Of a DNA stretch of 44,585 nucleotides, positions 8,858-16,203 are shown piece by piece (within the stretch, counting starts at the first letter, position 1; each line of letters begins with the position of its first letter). The stretch is from Akkermansia muciniphila. GTDB taxonomy: Bacteria > Verrucomicrobiota > Verrucomicrobiia > Verrucomicrobiales > Akkermansiaceae. A program made the translations under genes and the position numbers. The notes beneath the pieces are model-generated. The model had not been told where the DNA came from. It did no database searches and saw nothing but the letters and a program-made list of their open reading frames with translations. The stretch lies in contig CAMCYK010000019.1 of assembly GCA_945883695.1 (NCBI GenBank), positions 1 through 44,585 of the forward strand, given 5' to 3'.

Positions 8858-9448
8858 TCATTCACCCCGCTCGCGCAGGGTCTCCGCGAATACTTTCAAC
8901 GCGGATTTCTGGGCCGCAACCTCTTCGGCGGGCCCGGTCATCTTGATGGTGACGATGCGGCCGCCCTCCTCGGCGACCAAGCCGTAAAGCGCTTGGGCGG
9001 GCTTCGGCGGCTGGCCCATGCCGGGTTCGTAGTCGCCCGCGGCCTCGACCCAGAAGCCTTTGGCGCCGGCGACCTCGCCCGCTTCCAGCTTCGCGAGGCC
9101 GGCCTCGTCGAGCGGATCCAAACCGAACTGGCCGAGCCAGCGGTTGACGTTCTCCAGCAGGCCGCCGGAGGAAATCCCCACCGCCACGTCGCCGCCGGTG
9201 CCAAAGCGGTAGCTCAGCAGGCGGAACGACGACGATGGCTGTGCGAGCCAGGCCTCCGGCACCGTGCCCGCGATGAATGGCCCGGTGCCGGGCTCCTCGA
9301 AGCGGTCGCTGGAGGTCGCGTTGAGCTTCAAGCCCTCGTCGCGCATCGTCATCGGCCGGCTTTCGTCGACCGTCACCTCCGGCGGCTTGTCGCAGCCGGG
9401 AAGCAGCAGCGCGATCGCGATGCCTGCGGAAATGTGCGGAAATCTCAT
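8858..9448 (-). CDS. Lipoprotein, first gene of the cytochrome c maturation operon
   Basis: A 196-residue protein with a lipoprotein signal: MRFPHISAGIAIALLLPGC, where LLPGC is the lipobox. I used the ATG at 9448 rather than upstream starts because it gives this compact signal. The mature part (SSSFRLLSYRF, GGDVAVGISSGGLLENVNRW, ETLRERGE) resembles the family of short lipoproteins encoded beside ResB/CcsA in this phylum, but I cannot assign a biochemical role. Its position next to resB suggests a helper in cytochrome assembly, or simple co-regulation. The divergent psd gene starts 100 bp away, so the two share an upstream region. Confidence 0.75.
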   Translation of the reverse strand: MRFPHISAGIAIALLLPGCDKPPEVTVDESRPMTMRDEGLKLNATSSDRFEEPGTGPFIAGTVPEAWLAQPSSSFRLLSYRFGTGGDVAVGISSGGLLENVNRWLGQFGLDPLDEAGLAKLEAGEVAGAKGFWVEAAGDYEPGMGQPPKPAQALYGLVAEEGGRIVTIKMTGPAEEVAAQKSALKVFAETLRERGE

Positions 9449-9512
9449 CGCGCCGCCGATAACCGTGCCTTCCGCAACGCGCAAGGGCATTCGCGTCCGC
9501 TTCTTTCCGCTT

Positions 9513-9541
9513 TGCCGGTTCCGCATGCCCCCCCTACGGTG
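9513..9541 (+). promoter_or_regulatory. Putative promoter of psd, leaderless type
   Basis: TTGCCG (9513-9518), a 17-bp spacer and TACGGT (9536-9541) lie directly before the GTG at 9549. The expected transcription start is at or within about a base of the start codon, so the mRNA would be leaderless. No Shine-Dalgarno is present. Confidence 0.45.
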
Positions 9542-9548
9542 GCACCAC

Positions 9549-10430
9549 GTGAGCGCTATCCGCTATTTCAACCGACACCGTAGCCAGTTGGAAACCGAAC
9601 AGGTCTACGGCGAGGGCTTCCTGAAGTTCAGCTACGCCAACCCGCTGGGGGCCCTGCCGCTGCATCTGATGGTCAAGCGCGCCGGTTTTTCGCGCTGGTA
9701 CGGGAAGCGGATGGACGACCCGGCGACCACCGCGAAAATCGCGCCTTTCCTCGAAAAATACGGCCTCGATCCCGCCGAGTTCGCCGATTCCCCGGAGAGC
9801 TACCGCAGTTTCAACGAGTTCTTTTACCGCAAGTTGAAGCCCGCGGCGCGGCCGATCGCCGACTCGAAGGCGGTGTTTCCCGCCGACGGCCGGCACCTCG
9901 GCTTCCAGATGGCCAGCGCGATCGACGGCGTCTTCGTCAAGGGCCAGCGCTTCGACCTCGGCAAGCTGCTCGGCGACGATTCGCTGGCCGCCCGCTACGC
10001 CGACGGCTCGCTGGTGCTGTCGCGGCTGTGCCCGGTCGACTACCATCGTTTTCACTTCCCCGCCACCGGCACCCCGGGCGAGGTGAAACTCATCAACGGC
10101 CCGCTGTTCTCCGTCTCGCCGATCGCACTGCGACGGCGTTTGTCGTACTTGTGGGAAAACAAGCGGACGATCACCCGGCTCGAGACGCCGGACCTGGGGA
10201 CCGTGCTGCTGTTAGAAATCGGCGCGACCTGTGTCGGCTCGATCCTCCAGACCTTCACCCCCGGCCAACCGGTCAAGAAGGGCGACGAAAAGGGCTACTT
10301 CGCGTTCGGCGGATCGTCCACCATCACGATCTTCGAGCCCGGCGCGGTGAAGCTGGCGGGCGACCTGGTCGAGTGGTCGTCCAAGCAGATCGAGCTCTAC
10401 GCCAAGGTCGGCACGGCGATGGGCGAGTAG
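9549..10430 (+). CDS. psd: Phosphatidylserine decarboxylase
   Basis: A 293-residue proenzyme that converts phosphatidylserine to phosphatidylethanolamine. The self-cleavage motif appears as GGSS at residues 254-257, where cleavage generates the pyruvoyl group at Ser, followed by TITIFEPG as in the type with a GGS(T/S) site. The other catalytic positions are seen as PADG (Asp113) and DYHRFHFP (His166/His169). I chose the GTG at 9549 because homologues begin IRYFNR; the frame is open further upstream but that stretch is not family-like. A TTA codon occurs in the context CTG-TTA-GAA near nt 10210. The gene is alone on its strand and probably has its own promoter. Confidence 0.93.
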   Translation: MSAIRYFNRHRSQLETEQVYGEGFLKFSYANPLGALPLHLMVKRAGFSRWYGKRMDDPATTAKIAPFLEKYGLDPAEFADSPESYRSFNEFFYRKLKPAARPIADSKAVFPADGRHLGFQMASAIDGVFVKGQRFDLGKLLGDDSLAARYADGSLVLSRLCPVDYHRFHFPATGTPGEVKLINGPLFSVSPIALRRRLSYLWENKRTITRLETPDLGTVLLLEIGATCVGSILQTFTPGQPVKKGDEKGYFAFGGSSTITIFEPGAVKLAGDLVEWSSKQIELYAKVGTAMGE

Positions 10431-10439
10431 CGCCTCCAC

Positions 10440-10600
10440 GTAGCGGAACCGGCTGCGCCGTTCCGCCGGGTGCGGCTTGAAGGAGCAATACAAAGCCGCT
10501 CACGTTCTGGCGCCCGCAGCCCGCCGGAACGCCGCAGGCGATCCGCTGCCAGGGCGATCCGCTACGCAGGCAGATCGAGGTCCACGCCGGAGGCATGCTC
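10440..10600. repeat. Palindromic GTAGCGGAA repeat unit plus degenerate copies between convergent genes
   Basis: Bases 10440-10475 hold a unit GTAGCGGAACCGGC, TGC loop, GCCGTTCCGCCGG that can fold into a hairpin. The same unit recurs at 15370, 15402, 15483, 15513, 28984 and 29066. Degenerate pieces (GGCGATCCGCT twice) follow to about 10600. The element separates the convergent psd and cyclotransferase-like genes. Confidence 0.65.
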
Positions 10601-10605
10601 CGCGG

Positions 10606-11298
10606 TCACCGACCGATCATCACCCCCAGGTAGATCCAGATGACCAGCCAAAGCCCGCAGATACCCGCCACCAGAGTCTTCGCGGAGGCCAACCTCTCGC
10701 GCCGCCGGTGAGCCATCCAACTGGAAGCGAGCCCGACGACCGGCAGCGCGTAAAAGGACGCCACAAGCGCCCGGTAGGGAAGTTCATCCGCGATCGAAAA
10801 ACCCCCGGCCATCAACATCCGGCCGCCCACGATGAGGGGCAGCAGCAACAGGCAGGTCGCCGCGATTCCGACCCACGTGAAAACCGGCGTCATGCGGGGC
10901 TGGACGACATCCAGCCAATCCCCCGACAAGACCAGCGTCCCCTCGTCGACCGGCCCCAGACACTCATACGCCCAGGCAATCCGCGTGTCGGTGCCGTCAT
11001 CCGGCACCACCTCCACCCGCACCCGGCGGTATTCCGCTCCCTCGATCTCGTTCGCGGAGATCCCCTCGAACTCGTCAAGCGCCCGCAATTGCTCCGGACC
11101 GACCCGATACAATTCGCCCACGACGCGGCCGCAATCGCTGGCGAGGACCAGCCCCGGATACCAAGTGATGGTGTGCAGGAAGCCCGCCACGGTGCCCCGC
11201 CCCACGAACTCCGCCCCGTCCATCCGGAACGCGTTCGAACCGCCGCGGCGCAGCGTGCCGTAAACGAAGACCAGCTCAGGCGCGGTATCCGACTTCAT
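10606..11298 (-). CDS. Gamma-glutamylcyclotransferase-like (AIG2/YtfP) domain fused to three membrane helices
   Basis: A 230-residue protein. The N-terminal half is an AIG2/GGCT-fold domain: VYGTLRRGG at residues 12-20 is the substrate-binding signature and LDEFEG (Glu78) supplies the expected catalytic acid. Residues from about 135 to 230 contain three hydrophobic helices separated by a basic loop (MAHRRRERLASAK), so the enzyme domain would be tethered to the membrane. I do not know a described family with this layout. The start codon lies inside a duplicate copy of the obg 3' end (11280-11318): the ATG comes from the sequence that in obg frame encodes Asn-Asp-Glu. It follows vapC closely, and in the inferred ancestor its start overlapped the obg stop. 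Confidence 0.75.
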   Translation of the reverse strand: MKSDTAPELVFVYGTLRRGGSNAFRMDGAEFVGRGTVAGFLHTITWYPGLVLASDCGRVVGELYRVGPEQLRALDEFEGISANEIEGAEYRRVRVEVVPDDGTDTRIAWAYECLGPVDEGTLVLSGDWLDVVQPRMTPVFTWVGIAATCLLLLPLIVGGRMLMAGGFSIADELPYRALVASFYALPVVGLASSWMAHRRRERLASAKTLVAGICGLWLVIWIYLGVMIGR

Positions 11299-11318
11299 CG
11301 TTGAGGAAGTGCTTCAGG
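11280..11318 (-). repeat. Second copy of the obg 3' end (39-bp direct repeat R1)
   Basis: Bases 11280-11318 match 12115-12153 at 38 of 39 positions (single difference at 11310/12145). Read in the obg frame the copy gives LKHFLNDEVGYRA and then a TGA stop at 11276-11278, so it is a full, in-frame gene end rather than a random match. It also supplies the vapC stop codon (TGA at 11314-11316) and the start ATG of the downstream cyclotransferase-like gene (11296-11298). Confidence 0.9.
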
Positions 11319-11727
11319 TCGACTCTTCCGGCGGACAGATGAGCGGAATCATCTCCCGTTTGTTCCGCCGGTAGACACGGAAATCCGCGCGATCCACGGT
11401 GATCACGGAATGCCGCGGATTCAACTCGCTCATGCGGATCAGGCAGAGATCCGCGAGATCGGGTCGACGGTCGGCATACCGTTTCGCAAGGGCCTCGAGC
11501 CGGGTCAGGTGATCGTTACAATCGAATGCCAGCGTGATCAAACCATCCGCCAGCATGGCCAAGGTCACCTCCACGCTGCGAAGGTGAAACGCTGTCTCCG
11601 CGAGCACGGCTTCGCAGGTGAGCAAGGGCTCCGTGACCTTCGCCGCGACGCTTACCGCCCAGCGATGGTAAGCGTCATTTCGATTGGCAAACGCCACCAG
11701 CAACCCGGTATCGGCAATGCCTTTCAT
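11314..11727 (-). CDS. vapC: PIN-domain toxin VapC (first module)
   Basis: A 137-residue PIN-domain ribonuclease. The acidic site is visible as Asp6 (ADTG), Glu44 (LAETAF), Asp90/Asp93 (DLADLC) and Asp112 (TVDRADF). VapC toxins cleave RNA, often initiator tRNA or rRNA, when released from their antitoxin. The start overlaps the stop of the upstream ribbon-helix-helix antitoxin by 4 bp, the usual coupled order. The stop codon lies within the repeated obg 3'-end sequence, so the toxin's last residues (PPEEST) end exactly where the inserted segment meets the duplicate. Confidence 0.9.
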   Translation of the reverse strand: MKGIADTGLLVAFANRNDAYHRWAVSVAAKVTEPLLTCEAVLAETAFHLRSVEVTLAMLADGLITLAFDCNDHLTRLEALAKRYADRRPDLADLCLIRMSELNPRHSVITVDRADFRVYRRNKREMIPLICPPEEST

Positions 11728-11945
11728 TCGCCATCCGGACGGGAGAATCCTTTGCGCTGCGAAAGATCAGGCACCCCTTCCACGGATCCAGCCAGCCGCA
11801 TGAAAGACTTCTGGCCCGCGCTCGCCCGGGCTTTCTCAAGCTGCTCGCGGACGACCTGCGCCTGCGACACCCCGGCCCGCGCCGCGGATTCCTCCAGCCA
11901 CTCGGCAAGCTCGTCGGGAAGACGGATGGTTACTGACTGACTCAT
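11724..11945 (-). CDS. vapB: Ribbon-helix-helix antitoxin VapB (first module)
   Basis: A 73-residue antitoxin. The N-terminal strand (SVTIRLPDELAEWLEE) and following helices match MetJ/Arc/CopG-type ribbon-helix-helix DNA-binding proteins; the C-terminal segment (FMRLAGSVEGVPDLSQRKGF) would wrap the VapC toxin. It overlaps vapC by 4 bp. A promoter-like pair and an inverted repeat overlapping the start codon suggest autoregulation by the VapBC complex. Confidence 0.9.
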   Translation of the reverse strand: MSQSVTIRLPDELAEWLEESAARAGVSQAQVVREQLEKARASAGQKSFMRLAGSVEGVPDLSQRKGFSRPDGE

Positions 11946-11983
11946 TTGTCAGAAGTGTAAGCGCATGAAGGGTTCCGCGGCAA
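11937..11983 (-). promoter_or_regulatory. Promoter and operator of the first vapBC
   Basis: On the minus strand TTGCCG (11978-11983), an 18-bp spacer and TACACT (11954-11959) precede the ATG at 11945 by 8 nt, implying a nearly leaderless transcript. The inverted repeat CTGAC-N6-GTCAG at 11937-11952 spans the start codon and is a plausible operator for the ribbon-helix-helix antitoxin. Confidence 0.5.
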
Positions 11984-12110
11984 GTCGAAGTTTCCATCCG
12001 ATTGTCGGCGGCGCAGCGTGCCGATCGCTCTCGGGATGGAGCGGGCCAAGGGGTGGCTTCTTTTACAAAGTGCGGCGGTCGTAGACGCGCCGCTACAGCC
12101 ACCACCGCCG

Positions 12111-13157
12111 CTACGCGCGGTATCCGACTTCATCGTTGAGGAAGAGCTTCAGGGCATCGAGCCCCTCTTCCATCTCGGCGGAGATCGGGATCACCCGCAC
12201 CTTCGGGAAGCGCTGCTCGAACACCTTCAGGTTCTCCGCCGCGCCCTCGAGGTCCATCTTGTTCGCGACCACGATCCACGGGAAGCGGCCGAGCTCCTCG
12301 TCGTATTCGCTGACCTCCTTGCGCAGGATTTCCAGATCGGAGATCGGATCGCGGCCCTCGCTGCCGGCGATGTCGACCACGAACAGCAGCACCCGGCAGC
12401 GGGTGATGTGGCGCAGGAACTCGTGGCCGAGGCCGCGGTTGTCATGAGCGCCTTCGATCAGTCCGGGAATGTCGGCCACCGTGCAACGGCGGAAGCCGCC
12501 GAACTCGACCACCCCGACCATCGGCTGGAGCGTGGTGAAAGGATAGGCCGCGATCTTCGGCTGGGCGTGCGAGAGCTTGCTGAGCAGCGTCGATTTCCCG
12601 GCGTTCGGGAAACCCACCAACCCGGCATCGGCGATGCGGCGGAGCTCGAGGTAATAGACCCCGGACTCACCCTCTTCACCCGGCGTCGACTCGGTCGGCA
12701 CGCGATGCGTCGGGGTGGCGAAGTGCGAGTTGCCCAGGCCGCCCTTGCCGCCCTTGCAGAGGACGAATTCCTGGCCGTATTCGACCAGATCGGCGACCGG
12801 ATCGAGATCGATCCCCTCGTCGCCGCGCTCGAACTCGACCGCTTCCTGGACCGTGGTCGCGTTGCTCCGGTAAACCACCGTGCCCGGCGGGACCTTGGCG
12901 ATCACCGCGGCGCCGCTCTTGCCGGTCTTGCGGACGCCCGCGCCGTTGACGCCCTTTTTGGCGATCAGCTTCGGGTCGTAGTGGAACTGCCGGAGATTGT
13001 CGGTGGACGGGTCGACCACCAGGATGACGTCGCCGCCTTTCCCGCCATCGCCGCCGTCCGGGCCGCCGCGGGGCACGAACTTTTCACGGCGGACGGAGAC
13101 GGCTCCGTTCCCGCCGTCGCCGGCTTGGGCGAAGATGCGGATGTGATCGATGAACAT
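12111..13157 (-). CDS. obg: Obg/CgtA GTPase
   Basis: A 348-residue essential GTPase involved in late 50S ribosome assembly and the stringent response. The glycine-rich N-terminal Obg fold (GDGGNGAVSVRREKF, GGDGGKGGD) spans about residues 12-157, followed by the G domain: G1 GFPNAGKS, G2/switch TT in YPFTTLQP, G3 DIPG, G4 NKMD and G5 SAEMEEG. It lacks the optional C-terminal extension and ends LFLNDEVGYRA. The gene lies alone between two VapBC modules rather than in the common rplU-rpmA-obg order. Its last 39 bp are duplicated at 11280-11318. No Shine-Dalgarno is visible. Confidence 0.96.
   Translation of the reverse strand: MFIDHIRIFAQAGDGGNGAVSVRREKFVPRGGPDGGDGGKGGDVILVVDPSTDNLRQFHYDPKLIAKKGVNGAGVRKTGKSGAAVIAKVPPGTVVYRSNATTVQEAVEFERGDEGIDLDPVADLVEYGQEFVLCKGGKGGLGNSHFATPTHRVPTESTPGEEGESGVYYLELRRIADAGLVGFPNAGKSTLLSKLSHAQPKIAAYPFTTLQPMVGVVEFGGFRRCTVADIPGLIEGAHDNRGLGHEFLRHITRCRVLLFVVDIAGSEGRDPISDLEILRKEVSEYDEELGRFPWIVVANKMDLEGAAENLKVFEQRFPKVRVIPISAEMEEGLDALKLFLNDEVGYRA
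12115..12153 (-). repeat. obg 3' end (39-bp direct repeat R2)
   Basis: This is the partner of the repeat at 11280-11318, 835 bp away and in the same orientation. Here it is the genuine end of obg (in frame LKLFLNDEVGYRA, then TAG at 12111-12113). The segment between the two copies holds only vapB, vapC and a 165-bp leader. Confidence 0.9.
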
Positions 13158-13211
13158 GGGGCGCGGAAGGTCGGGGCTGAATCGCCCGAGGTCAACGCGA
13201 AACGAAAAGGT

Positions 13212-13592
13212 TCAACGGGGGTTGAACGCCTTCAGTTCCAACGAGGGAATGGCTTTGAAATGCTTGGAATTCGATGTGGCTAACGGCACCTGGAGCTCCA
13301 CGGCGGTTGCGGCGATCAGGGCGTCGGTCGCGGTCACCCCGTGGGAAAGGGCGAATTGTTCGATGTAAACCATGGCCCGGTGACTGGTTTCTTCGGTGAC
13401 CGGCACCGTCTCGAATCCCAGGTCGAGCAGGAATTTTTTGGACAGGCGGAACTCCGCGGCGCTGCGGGCACCTTGGAGGAATTCCATCCAGGAGATCGCG
13501 GAAATCAGCCGCAGGGACGCCTGATTCAGCAACTTTGCCGCACCGGCATTCCCCCGCTGGGCCCAAATGAAAATGTCGGTGTCAAAGAGCAT
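13212..13592 (-). CDS. vapC: PIN-domain toxin VapC (second module)
   Basis: A 126-residue PIN-domain ribonuclease of a different subfamily from the one at 11314. Acidic residues appear as Asp4 and Asp6 (MLFDTDIFIW), Glu37 (WMEFLQG) and Asp90 (TATDALIAATA); the last position is Asn in LATSNSKHF, as is common in VapC proteins. It overlaps the antitoxin gene by 11 bp and ends 54 bp before the start of obg on the same strand. Confidence 0.9.
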   Translation of the reverse strand: MLFDTDIFIWAQRGNAGAAKLLNQASLRLISAISWMEFLQGARSAAEFRLSKKFLLDLGFETVPVTEETSHRAMVYIEQFALSHGVTATDALIAATAVELQVPLATSNSKHFKAIPSLELKAFNPR

Positions 13593-13824
13593 CGTAACGG
13601 GGGGCCCGGAGGCGCTTCATGATCGCGGCCACATCCTCGTGGTCGCCCGCCCGGGAGCCGAAAAACGGATGATCTTCCGCCTTGATCCCGGTATTCTTCC
13701 GGTCGGCGGGAACGATGTAGCCTTTGAGCTTCCCCCGCACATGGAGCGCGATGGTCTCCCGCCGCTCCAAGGCTTCGAAGATTTCCTTCGTCTTGTACCG
13801 AAGGTCGACAGACGACGCTTTCAT
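13582..13824 (-). CDS. Phd/YefM-type antitoxin (second module)
   Basis: About 80 residues. The N-terminal part (VDLRYKTKEIFEALERRETIALHVRGKLKGYIVP) has the Phd/YefM fold pattern of two helices and strands used for DNA binding; the C-terminal tail (HPFFGSRAGDHEDVAAIMKRLR) would bind and block the PIN toxin. Two ATGs are possible, 13830 and 13824; I prefer 13824 because the -10 element ends at 13833, leaving only 2 nt before the first ATG. Confidence 0.88.
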   Translation of the reverse strand: MKASSVDLRYKTKEIFEALERRETIALHVRGKLKGYIVPADRKNTGIKAEDHPFFGSRAGDHEDVAAIMKRLRAPRYDAL

Positions 13825-13860
13825 AGACATTTATAATAGACATCCGAAGGCGCGCGTCAA
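13824..13860 (-). promoter_or_regulatory. Promoter and operator of the Phd-VapC module
   Basis: On the minus strand TTGACG (13855-13860), a 16-bp spacer and TATTAT (13833-13838) form the best promoter match in the window. Two direct copies of ATGTCTA (13824-13830 and 13837-13843), 13 bp apart, flank and overlap the -10 element and are a plausible antitoxin operator. The transcript would begin at or very near the second ATG. Confidence 0.6.
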
Positions 13861-13866
13861 GCCGCG

Positions 13867-15288
13867 TCACACCCTCGCGTCCAGCCATTTCCCGCGGAAA
13901 TGAACCCACGAGAACACCAGCGCCTGGGTGAACAGGTCGAGCGATAGGACGACCCACACGAAGCGCAGGTCGAACCACGGCTGCTCCTTGAAGAACCACA
14001 GCACGCCGATCCGGTAGAAGATCATGCTGCCGAAGGACCAGCGCATGACGATGTTCGTCGCGCCCGCCCCGCGCATCGAGGTCTTGAGGATGATGCAGGT
14101 GGCGAAGAAAGGCTGGGCGGCGGCGCAGATCAGCAGCAGCGGTGAGGCGACCGGCCACAGCATGGGGCTCTTCGGAGCCATCAGCTCGATCAGCGCGTCG
14201 CGGCCGAAAATGAAAAACACCCCGATCACGCCCATCAGGGTCGCCCCGATCTTCCAGCACAGCCGGACCGCGCGGACGGCCATCTCTTTCGAGCCCGCGC
14301 CAAGGTATTGGCCGACCAGCGCCGCGCCGGCGGTGGCGATCGCCCAGCCGGGCAGGAAACTCATCGACTCGACGCGGATCGCCAGGATGTGCGCGGCGAG
14401 GTTTCCCTCGCCGGGCAGGGTGGCGATGACGTGGATGCCGTAGGCGTGGATGCTCCACATCAAGCCGATCTCGACCGACTGCGGGGCCCCGACGCGGAGG
14501 ATCCGGCCCATCGTCTCGCGATGGACTTTCAAGCCGGCCAGGCTCCACCCGAGCAGGCCGTTCTTGCGGGCGAGCAGCAGCGAAACGGTCAGCAGCCCGG
14601 CGATCCAGCCGCAGACCGTGCCGGTCGCGATGCCTGACACTCCATGACCGCCGAAGGGGGCGGGGCCGAACACCAGCAGCCAGCTGACGGCCATGTTGAC
14701 GAGGTTCACCACGCACATCCCGATGAACGGCGTGCGGGTGTCGCCCGCCCCGCGCAGGGCGGCGTTGATCGCGAACATCGCGCCGCTGAAAGGCCCCGAG
14801 ATCGCGAGGATCCGCAGGAAGTCCTCGGCGTGAACCGCGGCCGCCGGGGTCAGCCCGACGCCGCGGATCAGCGCGGGGATGCCGGCCTGCAAGGCGACCA
14901 GCGAGAGCATTCCCGCGGCGAAGCCGAGCCACAGCCCTTGGCCGAGGCCGCGCCGGGCGAGCGCCGGGTCGCGGGCCCCGGTGGCGCGGGAGACCAGCGC
15001 CATCACGCCGGTCGCCACCGCGCCCTGGAGGATGTTGAAAAACCAGCCGACATAGCTGCCGAGCCCCATCGCATCGAGGATCGCCACCCCTTCGGCCCCC
15101 TCGCTGATCCGCCCGGAGATCAGGAAGTCGGTGAAGCCGACGCAGAACGCGAGGATCTGCTCGAGCAGCGGCCAGACCGCCAGCACCGCGACCTGGCGCG
15201 GCAGCGAAAGCCCCGCCAAGCGCCCGCCGAGAGCCACCTCGGGAACCGCTCGCTGGCTCGCTTCCAAACTGGCTCCGGGCTTCGACAT
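13867..15288 (-). CDS. MATE-family multidrug/Na+ efflux transporter
   Basis: A 473-residue inner-membrane protein with about twelve hydrophobic helices arranged as two similar halves, typical of MATE (NorM/DinF-like) antiporters, which export cationic compounds in exchange for Na+ or H+. Family-like stretches include QILAFCVGFTDFLISGR in helix 1, AALRGAGDTRTPF after helix 6 and GQYLGAGSKEMA in the second half. I used the ATG at 15288; the frame is open for 90 more codons upstream but these run through palindromic intergenic repeats. A promoter-like pair lies within that repeat DNA. Confidence 0.9.
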   Translation of the reverse strand: MSKPGASLEASQRAVPEVALGGRLAGLSLPRQVAVLAVWPLLEQILAFCVGFTDFLISGRISEGAEGVAILDAMGLGSYVGWFFNILQGAVATGVMALVSRATGARDPALARRGLGQGLWLGFAAGMLSLVALQAGIPALIRGVGLTPAAAVHAEDFLRILAISGPFSGAMFAINAALRGAGDTRTPFIGMCVVNLVNMAVSWLLVFGPAPFGGHGVSGIATGTVCGWIAGLLTVSLLLARKNGLLGWSLAGLKVHRETMGRILRVGAPQSVEIGLMWSIHAYGIHVIATLPGEGNLAAHILAIRVESMSFLPGWAIATAGAALVGQYLGAGSKEMAVRAVRLCWKIGATLMGVIGVFFIFGRDALIELMAPKSPMLWPVASPLLLICAAAQPFFATCIILKTSMRGAGATNIVMRWSFGSMIFYRIGVLWFFKEQPWFDLRFVWVVLSLDLFTQALVFSWVHFRGKWLDARV

Positions 15289-15300
15289 CGCGTGGCGGGA

Positions 15301-15329
15301 GCCGTAGCGGCTCGCGCCGTCCGGCGCAA
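15301..15329 (-). promoter_or_regulatory. Putative promoter of the MATE gene, embedded in repeat DNA
   Basis: On the minus strand TTGCGC (15324-15329), a 17-bp spacer and TACGGC (15301-15306) lie 12 nt before the ATG. It falls at the edge of the GTAGCGG repeat cluster. The match is moderate, and repeat sequence could mimic it by chance. Confidence 0.3.
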
Positions 15330-15369
15330 CCGCCGTTCGTTGCGACCGCCGCGCCGTTTCTGGGCATTC

Positions 15370-15540
15370 GTAGCGGAACCAGCCGCGCCGTTCCTTTCTC
15401 CGTAGCGGAACCGGCTGCGCCGTTCCGCCGGGGGCGGACCGAACCTGCGATCCAGCACCCGCCCACCCTTCACCGCCCGCCCCGCCGGAACGACGCAGTC
15501 GTTCCGCTACCCCGCCAAAACGACGCGGTCGCGCCACTAC
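15370..15540. repeat. Cluster of four palindromic GTAGCGGAA repeat units
   Basis: Units begin at 15370 and 15402 (forward) and at 15483 and 15513 (reverse). The unit at 15483-15510 has perfect 9-bp arms CGGAACGAC/GTCGTTCCG around a 3-nt loop; the others are degenerate. Two forward then two reverse copies resemble a BIME-type arrangement. They fill the 301-bp gap between the divergent MATE and yqgE genes, apart from the two promoters. Confidence 0.75.
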
Positions 15541-15551
15541 CCGGGATTCCA

Positions 15552-15580
15552 TTCGCAAAAACCTCGCTCCGGGCTATTCT
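15552..15580 (+). promoter_or_regulatory. Putative promoter of the yqgE/algH gene
   Basis: TTCGCA (15552-15557), 17 bp, TATTCT (15575-15580), then the ATG at 15590. The expected 5' leader is only a few bases, and no Shine-Dalgarno is present. Confidence 0.45.
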
Positions 15581-15589
15581 CCAATCGCC

Positions 15590-16150
15590 ATGAGCGACTC
15601 CGAAGCCGACGCGCCGATCCACCTGCAAGGGAAAATCCTGCTGGCCGACCCGACCCTGCACGACGGGATCTTCGACCGCTCGGTGATCCTGCTCGCCGAC
15701 CATTCCGCCGAGGACGGCGCGTTCGGGCTGATCCTCAACCACCCGACCGGCCACAGCGTCGGCGATTTCCTCAAGGAGCCTTCGTTTGAGCCGCTCAAGA
15801 ACATCGCGGTCCACCTCGGCGGGCCGGTCTCGCGCGAGCACCTGACCTTTTCCGCCTTCTGGTGGTCGGACGACAAGCACCTGAAATGGCATGTCCGCAT
15901 CCCGGCCGAGCAGGCGATCAAGCGCAGCCGCCAGCCGGGGACCCTGGTGCGCGCCTTCGTCGGCTACGCCGGCTGGACGCCCGGCCAGCTCGAAGGGGAA
16001 ATCCGGCGGAACGCGTGGATCACCGCGAAGCCCGATTCCAGCCTGCTGGGCCAGGCCCACGACCGCGCGCTGTGGGCGGAAATCCTGCGGTCGATGTCGC
16101 CCTACCACCGGGTTCTCGCCGAAGCCCCGGAGGACCCGCGGGCGAATTGA
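15590..16150 (+). CDS. YqgE/AlgH family protein (DUF179)
   Basis: A 186-residue cytosolic protein. Family signatures are visible: GKILLADPTLHDGIFDRSVI at the start, GAFGLILNHPTG, HLGGPVSRE, and FVGYAGWTPGQLEGEI near residue 125. The family is widespread but its molecular role is poorly defined; AlgH was named in Pseudomonas for an effect on alginate genes. Length and domain coverage are normal. It may be co-transcribed with metX, 53 bp downstream. Confidence 0.92.
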   Translation: MSDSEADAPIHLQGKILLADPTLHDGIFDRSVILLADHSAEDGAFGLILNHPTGHSVGDFLKEPSFEPLKNIAVHLGGPVSREHLTFSAFWWSDDKHLKWHVRIPAEQAIKRSRQPGTLVRAFVGYAGWTPGQLEGEIRRNAWITAKPDSSLLGQAHDRALWAEILRSMSPYHRVLAEAPEDPRAN

Positions 16151-16203
16151 GCGTTTTGATTCGGCTGGCCAATTCTCCCGCCCCGGCTTAGACCCGCCCC
16201 GCC

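Noticed and set aside
15289-15558. N-terminal extension of the MATE protein
   Set aside because: The open frame passes through palindromic intergenic repeats, and the translated stretch recurs elsewhere as repeat-derived sequence. The ATG at 15288 fits the family start.
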